DNA from: CAWIKY01 sp963836905
GTDB lineage: Bacteria > Pseudomonadota > Alphaproteobacteria > Caulobacterales > Hyphomonadaceae
Reading direction: 5' to 3'
Length of the DNA: 64,000 nucleotides
Assembly: GCA_963836905.1 (NCBI GenBank)
Contig: CAWIKY010000007.1
Coordinates: forward strand, 186,001 to 250,000
The notes under the pieces were generated by a model, which saw only the letters and a program-made list of their open reading frames with translations, did no database searches and was not told where the DNA came from. Of the stretch, positions 48,290 to 57,602 are shown piece after piece. Both the position numbers and the translations under genes were made by a program. Each line of letters opens with the position of its first letter. Position 1 is the first letter of the stretch.

Positions 48290-49587
48290 TCAGGCGCTAT
48301 CGGGAGCCAGAGGCGGGGCACCGAATACAGCTTCCAGAGCCTCGGCGACACGCAGGACTTTCGCGTCCTCTCCGGCAGGGCCGATCACTTGCAGGGAAAG
48401 CGGCAGTCCCGCATCGCTCATGCCGGTCCAGACGCTGCTGCAGGCAGGCCTGCAAAGTTGGCCCAGGCGGTAAAGTCGGCCTGATTGGCTGGAACGTCGG
48501 CGTCGAACGAAAAAGCCGTTTGCGGCGCAACGGGCGCGAGGATAATTTCGCATCCGGCAAAGGCCCGCGCGGCTCCGTCCCTGATGGAAGCGATCTGTTC
48601 AAGTGCTGCGGCCATATCAGCCTCGGTGACCTTCTGGCCGTAACGCAAGAGTTTCAGGAATCCGGCGGAAAACCCTGACGGATCGGTTTCCATTCTCGCG
48701 GCATGAATGCGTGCGCCCTCAACTTCGCTCACTACAAGTCCGGCGCGCCGCGACTTGCCGTAGAGATAGCCTTCGGGCGAGACCTTGCCGGTATGAGTTG
48801 CACCGGTTCGCTCCAGTCCCTCTATCGCCGCGCGGAACCCTTCTTCCACATCAGTGCCAAGTTCGGTCCCGCCCGTTCCGTCCCACACGGCGAAGCGCAG
48901 ATCGCCGAACGTAGCGGGCTCCGCCTCAAGTACATGACCCGTCAGTACGCAGGAAATCTCGGCCAAAGCCGATGCGCTCATCGCATGCGGACCAATCGTA
49001 TCGAGCGTGTCCGACAGCGCCAGAACACCCGCGTTCGAAACCTTGCCGAGTGAAGGCTTGAAGCCCTGACAGCCGCAATAGGCAGACGGAATTCGCACTG
49101 ATCCCATCGTGTCCGATCCGAGCGCCGCATCGCAGAGCCCTGCCGCAACCGCCGCCCCCGAACCACCGGACGAGCCGCCGGGCGTATACCCCTCCTTCCA
49201 CGGATTATGGGTTCGTCCGAATGCGGCATTATCGGTTGTCGCGCCCAGCGCGCCCTCATGCATGTTCAGTGTACCGAGGATGACGGCGCCCGCCTGCTTC
49301 AGACGACGGACCGTTTCGGCGTCCTCATCTGCGATATCGTTTCTGTAGGCAGCAATCCCGGCATGATGGGGCAGACCGCGAACGGCTATGTTCGCTTTTA
49401 TACCGATGCACCATCCGTCGATGGGAGAGAGGAGCTTTCCCTCGCGCCGACGAATATCGCTGGCCACGGCTTCCATCCGGGCGGTTTCGGGTCGCAGATC
49501 GAGAAAGGCGTTCAGGTCGCCATTGAAGCGCTCAATGCGCGCTGTGTAATGCTCAAACCGCTCAATGGCAGAGGTGAAAAGGGTCAT
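48290..49587 (-). pseudogene. amidase-signature enzyme, one frame break as sequenced
   Basis: About 430 residues when both frames are joined. The catalytic Lys is in GIKANIAVRGLPHHAG, with the Gly/Ser-rich amidase signature TPGGSSGGSGAAVAAGLCDAALGSDTMGS carrying the cis-Ser and nucleophile Ser. The frame is lost near 48425-48440, where ANFAGLPAA should continue as VWTGMSDAGLPLSLQVIGPA in the other frame to the stop at 48290-48292; one missing base explains it. It hydrolyses a carboxamide, substrate unknown. Its ATG overlaps the ligase stop (ATGA), placing it fourth in the PrpD-PrpD-ligase-amidase operon. Confidence 0.85.
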
Positions 49588-50981
49588 GAGAAGCGCGTAT
49601 CGACCAGACGGATCGGCTTCTGGCGTGTCTCTGTCTGGGTTACGTCCGCAAGCGCGCCGGGAGCCACCAGTTCGACATTCACATCGATACCGATGGTCTG
49701 TTTGAGAAGCGCCTTATAGCGGTCCAGTGCAGCCTCTCCACGATCCCCGTTAACCTCGGCTGCGACGATGAAATCGTCACGGCCCGTCTCGTCACGTGTC
49801 GCCTTGCAGATGAATTCGCCAGCGAACGTGTCGATCTTTTCCAGAACCGGCCCCATGGCCTGCGGGAAGATGTTGATACCTCGGATTTTGACCATGTTGT
49901 CCGAGCGCCCGAGAAAGCCCTCGATCCGCTTGAAGTTCAGGTCGAGCGATGAGGCCCCGGTCATTTCCTTCGTCACGTCATGCGTGTTGAAGCGGATGAT
50001 GGGATAGATATCGTCCTTGTAGAGACAGGTGCAGATCATGTCCCCGCTCTCACCGGCGGCAACCGGTTTGCCGGTGTCGATATCGCAAACCTCAAGCAAC
50101 TGGGCGTCTTCCATCACATAGAGGCCGTCGCGGTCCGGACCTTCGCCCGCAATGCAGCCCGTATCGCCGACGCCATACCAGTCGAAACAGTCCGCTCCGC
50201 CCCAGGCATCGGATAGCGCCTGCTTGTTCTCGCGGCCGAGATGGCCCGAAATCATCCGGATGTTCAGGTCGCGTACCGGATCGATGCCCTGCTCTGCCGC
50301 GACCCGGGCCAGTTTCTTGATGTAATCGGCAAAGCCGACAATGACCGTCGCGCCGAAATCGCGCATCAGTTCCACCTGCTTGGCCGAACGCGTTTCTATG
50401 CCGGTGCCCGCGCTCATGAAGATCGCGCTGGTCCAGTGGATGACGCTTTCGCGGACATAATGCCCGCCATTGATCATACCATGTCCGTATACGGAGTGAA
50501 CGACATCGTCGGGCCGCAGGCCCTGAAACCGGTACATGCGTCCGAGCAGGAGGTTCTGGGTCTCGCGTGACTTGGCTCCGAACAACAGCACTTGCGGCGT
50601 TCCGGTCGTGCCGGATGTGGTATGCATGATGACCGGCGGGCGCTGGCCCTCGCCGTAGGCCTCGAAGCCTCCGAAGTCCCCGAAGGGCGGATGATTGGCA
50701 ATCGAGTCCATGATGTTGGCCTTGTCGAAGACCGGGAGGTTCGGAAGATCGTCCAGGGATTTGATGTCGCCGCGCTCAATACCGTGCGCGCCCCATAGCC
50801 GCCTGTAGAAGCCGGTCTGCCAGGCCCGGTCCACCAACCGTTTGAACAGTTTTTCCTGATGGGCGCGGATTTCGTCGCGGCTCTTCTTTGCGAAAACGAT
50901 GAAGTCGTCGCCGATTGGATGATCGGCCTGCATGGCCTGCCAGTCGACCGCGTTGAAATAGGTGTTGTGGGTGTCGCTCAT
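49584..50981 (-). CDS. PaaK-like AMP-forming CoA ligase
   Basis: A 465-residue adenylate-forming enzyme. The P-loop-like motif is HTTSGTTGTPQVLLFG, with YGVGDTGCIAGEG, an acidic residue in IIRFNTHDV, and the C-terminal hinge LGRSDNMVKIRGINIFPQA. All are typical of phenylacetate-CoA ligases (PaaK group). It activates a carboxylic acid to its CoA thioester; the acid is unknown. The start at 50981 is 4 bp after the upstream PrpD stop, with GGAG in range. It is third in the minus-strand operon. Confidence 0.87.
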   Translation of the reverse strand: MSDTHNTYFNAVDWQAMQADHPIGDDFIVFAKKSRDEIRAHQEKLFKRLVDRAWQTGFYRRLWGAHGIERGDIKSLDDLPNLPVFDKANIMDSIANHPPFGDFGGFEAYGEGQRPPVIMHTTSGTTGTPQVLLFGAKSRETQNLLLGRMYRFQGLRPDDVVHSVYGHGMINGGHYVRESVIHWTSAIFMSAGTGIETRSAKQVELMRDFGATVIVGFADYIKKLARVAAEQGIDPVRDLNIRMISGHLGRENKQALSDAWGGADCFDWYGVGDTGCIAGEGPDRDGLYVMEDAQLLEVCDIDTGKPVAAGESGDMICTCLYKDDIYPIIRFNTHDVTKEMTGASSLDLNFKRIEGFLGRSDNMVKIRGINIFPQAMGPVLEKIDTFAGEFICKATRDETGRDDFIVAAEVNGDRGEAALDRYKALLKQTIGIDVNVELVAPGALADVTQTETRQKPIRLVDTRFS

Positions 50982-50985
50982 CGGG

Positions 50986-52374
50986 TCATGTCTCCTGTCC
51001 GGCGGCAAGCCGTGCAAGGATGGCGACATCCTGCAGCGACTTAAGCTTTTCTGTTGTCTCAATCAAATTGTCTTCCAGATCGCCACGCGCTTCGCCAAAG
51101 CCAAAGCCAAAGGCGACGCAGGCGCGGAATTTTTCAATATTCTGTGCGGGGGTGAGCGGATCGGCAGGCGACCCGAGCAGGCTGTCGCTCTGCGCTGTCA
51201 CCTCACGCCCGTCATGAAGGGTGGCAACAGCCGTCTGCGGCACGAAGGCTGCGGGGTTCGTCGTTCCGTCATCGATCACTTCGATCCTGGCGCCAAGCGC
51301 AGCCGTATCGGTATCGGCAAGGGAGGCTTCGGTGAAATCTTCCAGTCCGACACGACCGGTCTTGAGGGCCACTGCGCCGCAATACTGAAAGCAGAGCCGG
51401 GCATAATTGGCGGTCATTCCGGGCTGTATCGGGCGGCCGACGAGGCGGTGTATGAGCGGCGGTGCAGTCAACCGAATGTGCGCGATCTCGCGTGCGCTGA
51501 CGCCCTTATCGAGAAGCTTGCGCATCAGAACGATACCGCCTTGCGCCGCACGCCCCGTCGGGAACGGCTTGTGACTGACCTCGCCGATCCGCCATGTTTT
51601 TCCAAGAGACGCAATGACCGGTTCCAGATCCCATTCGGTCTCGAACAGCGGAAAATAGCCGTACGGGCCCTCAAGAATATTGGCCGGGCCTTCAAGTCCG
51701 GCCTCTGCCATATCGCACGCCATGATCGCACCGCGGGCCGCATTGCCGATCTGCACGGGCAGCGCCGGCTTGCCTTCGACATGCGCCTGCATCGTACCCG
51801 AATTGAACGACAGCGCATAAGCCAGCGCATCACGCGTTCGTTCAGCGCCGAAGCCGCGCAATCTGGCCACGCCAAGCGTTGCACCGAAAATACCGGCATT
51901 GGCAGGCCGGAAGAAACGGATCGGACTTTTGACCGCGACCCCGATTCCCGCCGCCAGATCGACGGCGACCGCCAGGGCCGCACCGAACGCTCGCCCGCTG
52001 ACCGGCGCACCGCTTTCTGCCTCTGCCATCAAGGCTGCCAGAATGGTCGCGAGCGGATGTACGACAGCCGCCTCATGGACGCAGTCGAACTCCTGACAAT
52101 GTATCTGGAAGCCGTTGATGAAAGCGGCGGTCGCGGGTGGCGCGCTGTGTCCTCCCGGTCCAAAGAAATGCGCCCGCCCGGTGCCACTCCAGCGCGACGC
52201 CGCAGCGCGAACATTCGTTGCCAGGGGCGCGGCGGCTCCGGCTATCCCTACACCGAGCGTATCGAGCAGAAAGATGCGGACAGCGGTTTGCGCACGGCCA
52301 TCAAGGTCTTCCCAGCGTGCGGACTGGCCATGCGCGATGAAGGCCTCGATTGCGTCTCTTGCCGCCCCTCTCAC
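50986..52374 (-). CDS. MmgE/PrpD family protein (second copy)
   Basis: About 462 residues from the GTG at 52374, which overlaps the upstream PrpD stop as GTGA. Family blocks include FLLDTLGVGIAGAAAPLA, FINGFQIHCQEFDCVHEAAVVHP, ALSFNSGTMQAHVEGKPALP and SHKPFPTGRAAQGGIVLMRKL. MmgE/PrpD proteins include 2-methylcitrate dehydratase and cis-aconitate decarboxylase. The exact reaction here cannot be read from sequence. The open frame runs upstream to 52443 but lies in the first PrpD gene. Confidence 0.85.
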   Translation of the reverse strand: MRGAARDAIEAFIAHGQSARWEDLDGRAQTAVRIFLLDTLGVGIAGAAAPLATNVRAAASRWSGTGRAHFFGPGGHSAPPATAAFINGFQIHCQEFDCVHEAAVVHPLATILAALMAEAESGAPVSGRAFGAALAVAVDLAAGIGVAVKSPIRFFRPANAGIFGATLGVARLRGFGAERTRDALAYALSFNSGTMQAHVEGKPALPVQIGNAARGAIMACDMAEAGLEGPANILEGPYGYFPLFETEWDLEPVIASLGKTWRIGEVSHKPFPTGRAAQGGIVLMRKLLDKGVSAREIAHIRLTAPPLIHRLVGRPIQPGMTANYARLCFQYCGAVALKTGRVGLEDFTEASLADTDTAALGARIEVIDDGTTNPAAFVPQTAVATLHDGREVTAQSDSLLGSPADPLTPAQNIEKFRACVAFGFGFGEARGDLEDNLIETTEKLKSLQDVAILARLAAGQET

Positions 52375-53690
52375 GTTGTCAGAGCCTGACGCACGAGAGA
52401 AACGAGGTCCTGTGCAGAAGACGCACCGTCCGCCATCATGCACGCACCGATCAACCGGTCCGCCGTCATGGTATCAAGCCCGCCATACTCGAATAGCGTT
52501 CTGGCTTTGCGCTCGATCCCGTCCTGCGAGAGCGGGTTTTCGGGATCACCAAGCGCATCCGGCATGCGATAGACGCCGGACTTCTCACCGGCCTCCAACC
52601 GCACTTCGGCACCGAAATGCGCCGGGTAGCGGCTGGTATAGGCATCGCCCTCATACACCTGGACACGGCCGCGCAGGTCGGCAATCGCGGGATCGGCAAT
52701 CGCATCCGGCTCGAAATCAGAAAGCTGCGGCATCCCTTTGACAAGCGTCACCGCGACCGCATGCTGTAGCGAGAACTTCGCTTCGATGACGGTTTGCGGG
52801 TTCGGCTTGTCGCAGAATTTCAGCGCATCGGCATAGGTCAGGATGATGACCTGCTCGATCTTGTCCAGCGGTACCGCCTCGCGGGCAAGAAGCGCAGCAT
52901 CGATCACCGCGTGGGCGTGTCGGCAAGCGGCCCAGGGCTTGAAGCTGACATCCTGTATCAGCCAGCGACCGTCATGATTTGCCAGTACGCCCATCGGATC
53001 AGCGGCGCCGCACGTGGCTGCAAAGAACCCCTGTTCGCCCTCGAGGAACGAAAGCGGTCCTTGCAGGCCGCGCGCTGCAAGGCGTGCCGATACCAACCCG
53101 GCCTGCGCCGCATGGGCGGTGTGTATCTGCTTGCCCGCGCTCTCTGGGTCGTGCCGTGTTTGCCAGAGACCTGCAAACTGGCTCATCGCGAGCGCCATGG
53201 CATGGCCAGTCTCCTCGCGGGAAAGCTTCAATAATGAGGCAGCAGCGGCGGCGGCACCAATCGGACCACACGTCCCTGTATTGTGCCAGAATGCATAATG
53301 ATCCGGCCCGACAGCGCGCCCGAGCCTGACGGTGGCCTCATACCCGCGTACGACCGCGGTCAGGAGATCGTCGAGACTGCCGGTGTCTGACAGGGCGCAG
53401 AGGGCCGCAGGAATGATAGAGGGTCCGGGATGCAACAAGGCGCGCTTGTCAACGTCGTCCATCTCCAGAATGTTGCCGAGCGCGCCCCATGCAAAGACCT
53501 CACGGACCTCTTCTTCCTTCAAAGCCGCCATCAAGGCGCTTGCGGTACCGTGATTGCGACCTGCGACAGCGCAGCCGATCCAGTCGAGAAGATGAAGCCT
53601 GGCCTTGACAAGATCACCCGCAGAAGGGTCTTGCGACAGGTGCGCAGCCAGCTGCTGCAGCAATGTTCCCTGAGAAGTTTGTCCGGACAT
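52371..53690 (-). CDS. MmgE/PrpD family protein (first copy)
   Basis: A 439-residue protein: LHLLDWIGCAVAGRNHGTASA, GNILEMDDVDKRALLHPGPSIIP, HNTGTCGPIGAAAAAA and SFKPWAACRHAHAVIDAAL are MmgE/PrpD family blocks. It belongs to the same family as methylcitrate dehydratase but is clearly different from the next gene, so this is not a recent duplication. It heads a minus-strand operon (PrpD, PrpD, ligase, amidase) and is divergent from the CoA-transferase/GntR genes. Its start codon overlaps the TGTCCGGACA palindrome. Confidence 0.85.
   Translation of the reverse strand: MSGQTSQGTLLQQLAAHLSQDPSAGDLVKARLHLLDWIGCAVAGRNHGTASALMAALKEEEVREVFAWGALGNILEMDDVDKRALLHPGPSIIPAALCALSDTGSLDDLLTAVVRGYEATVRLGRAVGPDHYAFWHNTGTCGPIGAAAAAASLLKLSREETGHAMALAMSQFAGLWQTRHDPESAGKQIHTAHAAQAGLVSARLAARGLQGPLSFLEGEQGFFAATCGAADPMGVLANHDGRWLIQDVSFKPWAACRHAHAVIDAALLAREAVPLDKIEQVIILTYADALKFCDKPNPQTVIEAKFSLQHAVAVTLVKGMPQLSDFEPDAIADPAIADLRGRVQVYEGDAYTSRYPAHFGAEVRLEAGEKSGVYRMPDALGDPENPLSQDGIERKARTLFEYGGLDTMTADRLIGACMMADGASSAQDLVSLVRQALTT
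53678..53689. promoter_or_regulatory. candidate operator TTTGTCCGGACA at the PrpD / CoA-transferase divergent start
   Basis: TTTGTCCGGACA contains the 10-bp perfect palindrome TGTCCGGACA (53680-53689) and abuts the 63-bp divergent region. The same 12 bases occur upstream of the CitE gene (62481-62492). It overlaps the PrpD start codon, so binding could block both directions. The GntR gene lies just downstream of the divergent CoA-transferase and is the likely binder. Confidence 0.5.
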
Positions 53691-53753
53691 TCATATGTTC
53701 TATCATGAAGTCTGTCGGCATTGGAAGATGGAAGCGCCAAGACGGAGCGTGAT

Positions 53754-55019
53754 GTGAAACTGACCTCCATTTCCGAAGCGATCCGGCAGGTCACTGCAGC
53801 AAGTGGCGCTGAAACGCGCACCTATATCGGCGGATGCTCGGGCGAACCGCTAGCCTTGCGTGACGCGTTCACCTCTGATCCCGATCTTGCCGCCGGCCTG
53901 ACGGCGCTGGGTATCTGGATACCGGGCGTTAACCGGACGGACTGGTCCTCGTTTCATTCGTCCGGCAAAAGCGAGACGATCTTCCTGTCTGCGGAATTGC
54001 GCTCGGGATTTGAAGCCGGCCGCATCGCCTTCCGGCTGCTTCCCTATACGCAAGCCTGGCCCTGGCTGAAAACGACACCGCTGGATCTCGCTGTCGTGAT
54101 GGTAACCCCGCCTGACAGGGACGGGTTCGTATCATTGGGCGTCTCGGCCGATTTCTCGATTGCAGCGCTTGAACGGCCGGGCGTCACCGCAATCGGGCTG
54201 GTCAATCCTCAACTTGCCGCGCCGCTGGACTCCCCGAAGATCCGGGCATCCCGGTTTGCGGTTCTGGCAGACGCGGACAGCCCGCTGGCAGAGCTTGCAC
54301 CGGTCGATCTACCGGCAAGCTTCAAGGCCATAGCAGACAACATTGCGGGACTGATCGAAGACGGCGACACCTTGCAGTTCGGGCTCGGCAACGTGCAGCA
54401 GGCGGTTCTGGCAGCATTGGCAAGTCACCGCGATCTGAACATCCATTCCGGCATGATTTCCGACCCCGTCATTGATCTGGTGGACGCCGGAGCACTTGAC
54501 CGGGACTGGGCCAGCGTGACCACAGGCACCGCCATCGGTACGCAGCGCCTCTATACTGCCATGCATGGGCTGAAAGGCATCCGGTTCGCGCCGGTCGGAG
54601 AAACCCACGCCATCGACGAACTTGCAGAGCTGCCACGGCTCAAGGCGATCAATTCGGCCATTGAAGTCGATCTGTTCGGTCAGGCGAATGCCGAGTTCAT
54701 AGCCGGCAAACAGGTGTCCGGGACCGGCGGGCTTGTCGACTTTCTGCGCGGGGCAGCCCTGTCCCGCGGCGGACGGGGCATTCTTGCCCTGGCCTCAACG
54801 GCAAAAGGCGGGCGTGTCAGCCGTATCGTCCCGGCGCTCGCGGCGAACGCAACCTCCATCGCCCGGGCGGATGTAGCGACTGTCGTCACCGAGCACGGGG
54901 TAGCCGATCTGCGGGGGCTCGATCTGGATGCCCGCGCACGCGCCATGATCGACATTGCCGATCCGGCTTTCCGGGCCCAGCTTTCCGATGACTGGAACCG
55001 ACTGCGGAGCGCGATGTGA
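53754..55019 (+). CDS. acetyl-CoA hydrolase/transferase family CoA-transferase (Cat1 type)
   Basis: About 421 residues from a GTG at 53754, preceded by GGAG with 6-nt spacing; a TTG at 53721 is less likely. The class I CoA-transferase signature is NSAIEVDLFGQANAEFIAGK, where the Glu is the likely CoA acceptor. TLQFGLGNVQQAVL, IHSGMISDPVIDLVD and VVTEHGVADLRGLDL are also family blocks. It transfers CoA between acetate, succinate, 4-hydroxybutyrate or related acids. It overlaps the GntR gene by 4 nt. Confidence 0.87.
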   Translation: MKLTSISEAIRQVTAASGAETRTYIGGCSGEPLALRDAFTSDPDLAAGLTALGIWIPGVNRTDWSSFHSSGKSETIFLSAELRSGFEAGRIAFRLLPYTQAWPWLKTTPLDLAVVMVTPPDRDGFVSLGVSADFSIAALERPGVTAIGLVNPQLAAPLDSPKIRASRFAVLADADSPLAELAPVDLPASFKAIADNIAGLIEDGDTLQFGLGNVQQAVLAALASHRDLNIHSGMISDPVIDLVDAGALDRDWASVTTGTAIGTQRLYTAMHGLKGIRFAPVGETHAIDELAELPRLKAINSAIEVDLFGQANAEFIAGKQVSGTGGLVDFLRGAALSRGGRGILALASTAKGGRVSRIVPALAANATSIARADVATVVTEHGVADLRGLDLDARARAMIDIADPAFRAQLSDDWNRLRSAM

Positions 55020-55723
55020 CCCGGCCCCGCTACATGCAACTTGCCGATCTCGTTCGCGCCGACATTCTCTCCGGACGACGCATGCCGGGTACTTCCCTTG
55101 CGACAGAAAAAGAGCTTTGCGAGACCCATTCTGTCTCCCGTCATACGGCACGCGAGGCTCTGCGCCTGCTCAGTCAGGAAGGTCTCATAGAGCGGCGGCG
55201 CGGCGCCGGAACGCAGGTCGCCGCGCGTCTTCCCGCTCCGGCCTATTCCCAACCCATCGATGATTTCGGCTCCATCCTGCAATATGCACGCGAAGCCGTC
55301 CTGCACGTTTCGGCGCTCGAGCCCGCACCAGAAGGCGAAGCTGCCAGCACCGGTCTTGCGCCGGGGCCCGCCATGAAGATGACCGGTGTCCGCACGATAG
55401 AGAACGAAGCACCTGTCGCTCTGACCCGTATCTACGTGCTGAAGTCACTTGCTCCGGACCTGCAGACGGCAAACCGGCTGCACGGGTCGATCACCGAATG
55501 GATAGAACGCGAACACGGTTTGCCTATCCTGACAGTACGCCAGTGTATCGAATCCATCGCGCTTGATAGCGCAGACGCGGAGGTGCTCGGCGTCGAGCCG
55601 GGAACTCCCGCGCTCCGCACACAGCGCCAGTACAGCGATGACGGCCAGCGGATCGTTCTCGTGTCGGTAAGCCTGCATCCTGCGGGACGATTCACCTATG
55701 AGATGACATTGAAGCGCACCTGA
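55016..55723 (+). CDS. GntR-family regulator with UTRA domain (HutC type)
   Basis: A 235-residue protein. The N-terminal winged helix-turn-helix (YMQLADLVRADILSGRRMPG, ELCETHSVSRHTAREALRLL, SQEGLIERRRGAGTQVA) is followed by a UTRA effector domain (residues ~90-232: VALTRIYVL, VEPGTPALRTQRQYSDDG, RFTYEMTLKR). The GTG start overlaps the CoA-transferase stop (GTGA). It is the only local transcription factor in the acyl-CoA gene region and the likely ligand-responsive repressor of both divergent operons. Confidence 0.9.
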   Translation: MTRPRYMQLADLVRADILSGRRMPGTSLATEKELCETHSVSRHTAREALRLLSQEGLIERRRGAGTQVAARLPAPAYSQPIDDFGSILQYAREAVLHVSALEPAPEGEAASTGLAPGPAMKMTGVRTIENEAPVALTRIYVLKSLAPDLQTANRLHGSITEWIEREHGLPILTVRQCIESIALDSADAEVLGVEPGTPALRTQRQYSDDGQRIVLVSVSLHPAGRFTYEMTLKRT

Positions 55724-55737
55724 CGCCGGAGCGTGTA

Positions 55738-56241
55738 TCAGACGCCGTCCCCGGGAGTAACGTCTGCGATGACGTGCCGGACAGTCAGGTAAAGCTGAAA
55801 CACTGTTCCCACGATCAGGCCACAAATGCCGACCATCATGGCGAACAGCACGTCATAGGCGATCACGTACCAGTCATCCGGCATCTTCTCGAATTCACCG
55901 ACCGGAAAGACCAGAAACATCAGGAAGATCACCGCCCCGATCAGCGTCGCGGTCGCGAACGTCGCGACGACCGAAATTCGCTGAAACACGACTTCGCCGA
56001 ACTCGTTGTCCGACCGCTTGATCAGTCCGATGAGCGTCAGCATGAGGGCAAGCGTCGTCGCAGCCGAGGTCGCTATGGCCGAGCCGAGATAGAGCCCGGC
56101 ATTGGTGAGGGCCTTGATTAGGCTCGTCGCTTCAGCCTCGCTGTAGATATTTCCAATGGCGAACCGGGCACATGCACCGATGATGGCGACAACTGCCACC
56201 AGAGAGAGCGCCGGGCCAAAGCGCTTCCAGAAATACGTCAT
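55738..56241 (-). CDS. small four-helix membrane protein of unknown function
   Basis: A 167-residue protein with four hydrophobic segments (about 10-30, 46-72, 90-112 and 128-152) and little polar domain. No family is recognised. It is the last minus-strand gene of the acyl-CoA region, 112 bp after the CoA-transferase stop, and convergent with the GntR gene. Whether it belongs to the operon is unclear. Confidence 0.65.
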   Translation of the reverse strand: MTYFWKRFGPALSLVAVVAIIGACARFAIGNIYSEAEATSLIKALTNAGLYLGSAIATSAATTLALMLTLIGLIKRSDNEFGEVVFQRISVVATFATATLIGAVIFLMFLVFPVGEFEKMPDDWYVIAYDVLFAMMVGICGLIVGTVFQLYLTVRHVIADVTPGDGV

Positions 56242-56353
56242 GGATCACCTCCTGCGACAACAACGCGCAGGCTGATGGGAAGTGCCGGAAGCGGAACCGG
56301 AATCGTCGGGAGATTTGATCGAGGTACATGGGCGGTTCTCTGCGTGCCTAGGC

Positions 56354-57523
56354 TCAGATTGTGCCGCTCACCTGCAGTTTCCGTATTCGCTCGTCGGTCA
56401 GACCGACTTCAGCGGCGATCGCCGCGCTGTCTTCTCCATAGCCGGGAACCCTTGGAGATGGCGTGCCCGGCTCGCTCAGATAGCGGATTGGCATCCCGAT
56501 ATGCCGGTTACCGGCATCGTCTTGCCAGACCATGCCGCGCGCCTTGGTGAATGGGTCGTCGAAAGCATCTTTCAGTGTCCTGACCGGACTCCAGCAGCAA
56601 TCGACGTCTTTGAGAAACTCTTGCCATTGCGCGAGGCTTTGGCTGGCGAATGTCTGTTTGAAAAAAGCCCTCAATGGCGCCTGTTTCGGGCCGGGTTCCT
56701 CCTTGGCATATGGCAGGAGATCCGGTCGCTCGAGCGCCTCCAGCAGATTGGCGGCAAACTTCACTTCCGAGCCGCCAAGAATGACGAAGCCGCCATCGGA
56801 TGTCTCGTAGATATTGTACATGGCAGAGCCGCCAAAACTGCGCATGTCCTTGACCGGAGGATGCGCGTCTTCGGCGAAAACGGGTCCTGTCACATTCGGG
56901 GTCCAGGCGAGGCAGGCATCATACATCGAGAGATCGATGTAATCCCCGCGCCCGGTCTCGTGGCGGCGGTAGAGCGCCATCATCACGGCGGAAAACGCCA
57001 TCAGCGATGCGGTAAGGTCGGCAACCGGCATGTTCGTCATGGCAGGCTTGCCGTCGTCGAGCCCGCGATTGAGATCGACCAGCCCCGCCATGCCCTGAAC
57101 GGTCAAGTCATGTGCCGGTTTGTGGGCCAGTGCGCCGTCCTGTCCGAACGCCGAGATCGAGCAGTAGACAAGCCCCGGATTGCGCGCCGCAAGGGTCTCG
57201 TAGTCCACACCCAGACGCGCGACGACGCCGGGGCGGAACGCCTCGACCACCACGTCGGCAGTTTCCGCCAGTGCATGGAAGAGCGCCCGCCCGTCCTCGT
57301 CCTTCAGATTGATCTTCAGGCTGCGCTTGCCGCGCGCAATGTTGCGGAACCAGACGGAGACATCGTCACCGGTGCGCTGGCCAATGGCCCGCGTCGGCTC
57401 GCCCTGTCCGTTGGCGGGCTCAACCATGATCACATCCGCCCCGTGATCGGCCATGGTCATGGTGAAGTGCGGCCCCGGCAGGAAGGCCGAGAGATCGAGA
57501 ACGCGCAGGCCCGTGAGTTTCAT
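56354..57523 (-). CDS. class III CoA-transferase (CaiB/Frc family), second copy
   Basis: About 389 residues from the ATG at 57523. The family start KLTGLRVLDLSAFLPGPHFTMTMADHGADVIMVEP is clear, and the acyl-anhydride Asp is in MTNMPVADLTASLM. GGFVILGGSEVKFAANLLEAL follows, and RYLSEPGTPSPRVPGYGEDS comes near the end. It moves CoA from a donor thioester to an organic acid. It shares the operon with another CaiB gene 79 bp upstream. The open frame before 57523 lies mainly in the upstream gene and was rejected. Confidence 0.87.
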   Translation of the reverse strand: MKLTGLRVLDLSAFLPGPHFTMTMADHGADVIMVEPANGQGEPTRAIGQRTGDDVSVWFRNIARGKRSLKINLKDEDGRALFHALAETADVVVEAFRPGVVARLGVDYETLAARNPGLVYCSISAFGQDGALAHKPAHDLTVQGMAGLVDLNRGLDDGKPAMTNMPVADLTASLMAFSAVMMALYRRHETGRGDYIDLSMYDACLAWTPNVTGPVFAEDAHPPVKDMRSFGGSAMYNIYETSDGGFVILGGSEVKFAANLLEALERPDLLPYAKEEPGPKQAPLRAFFKQTFASQSLAQWQEFLKDVDCCWSPVRTLKDAFDDPFTKARGMVWQDDAGNRHIGMPIRYLSEPGTPSPRVPGYGEDSAAIAAEVGLTDERIRKLQVSGTI

Positions 57524-57602
57524 ACGTCTCGCCCGTCGAGTAACTGAAGAGCGGACCGATCCAGAGCGTCCCTCTTCATTGCAGCCAATCCCATCACGTC
57601 CT

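Noticed and set aside
50962..52389. Long plus-strand reading frame (475 codons) opposite the second PrpD gene
   Set aside because: The minus-strand protein has clear MmgE/PrpD motifs; the plus frame has none.
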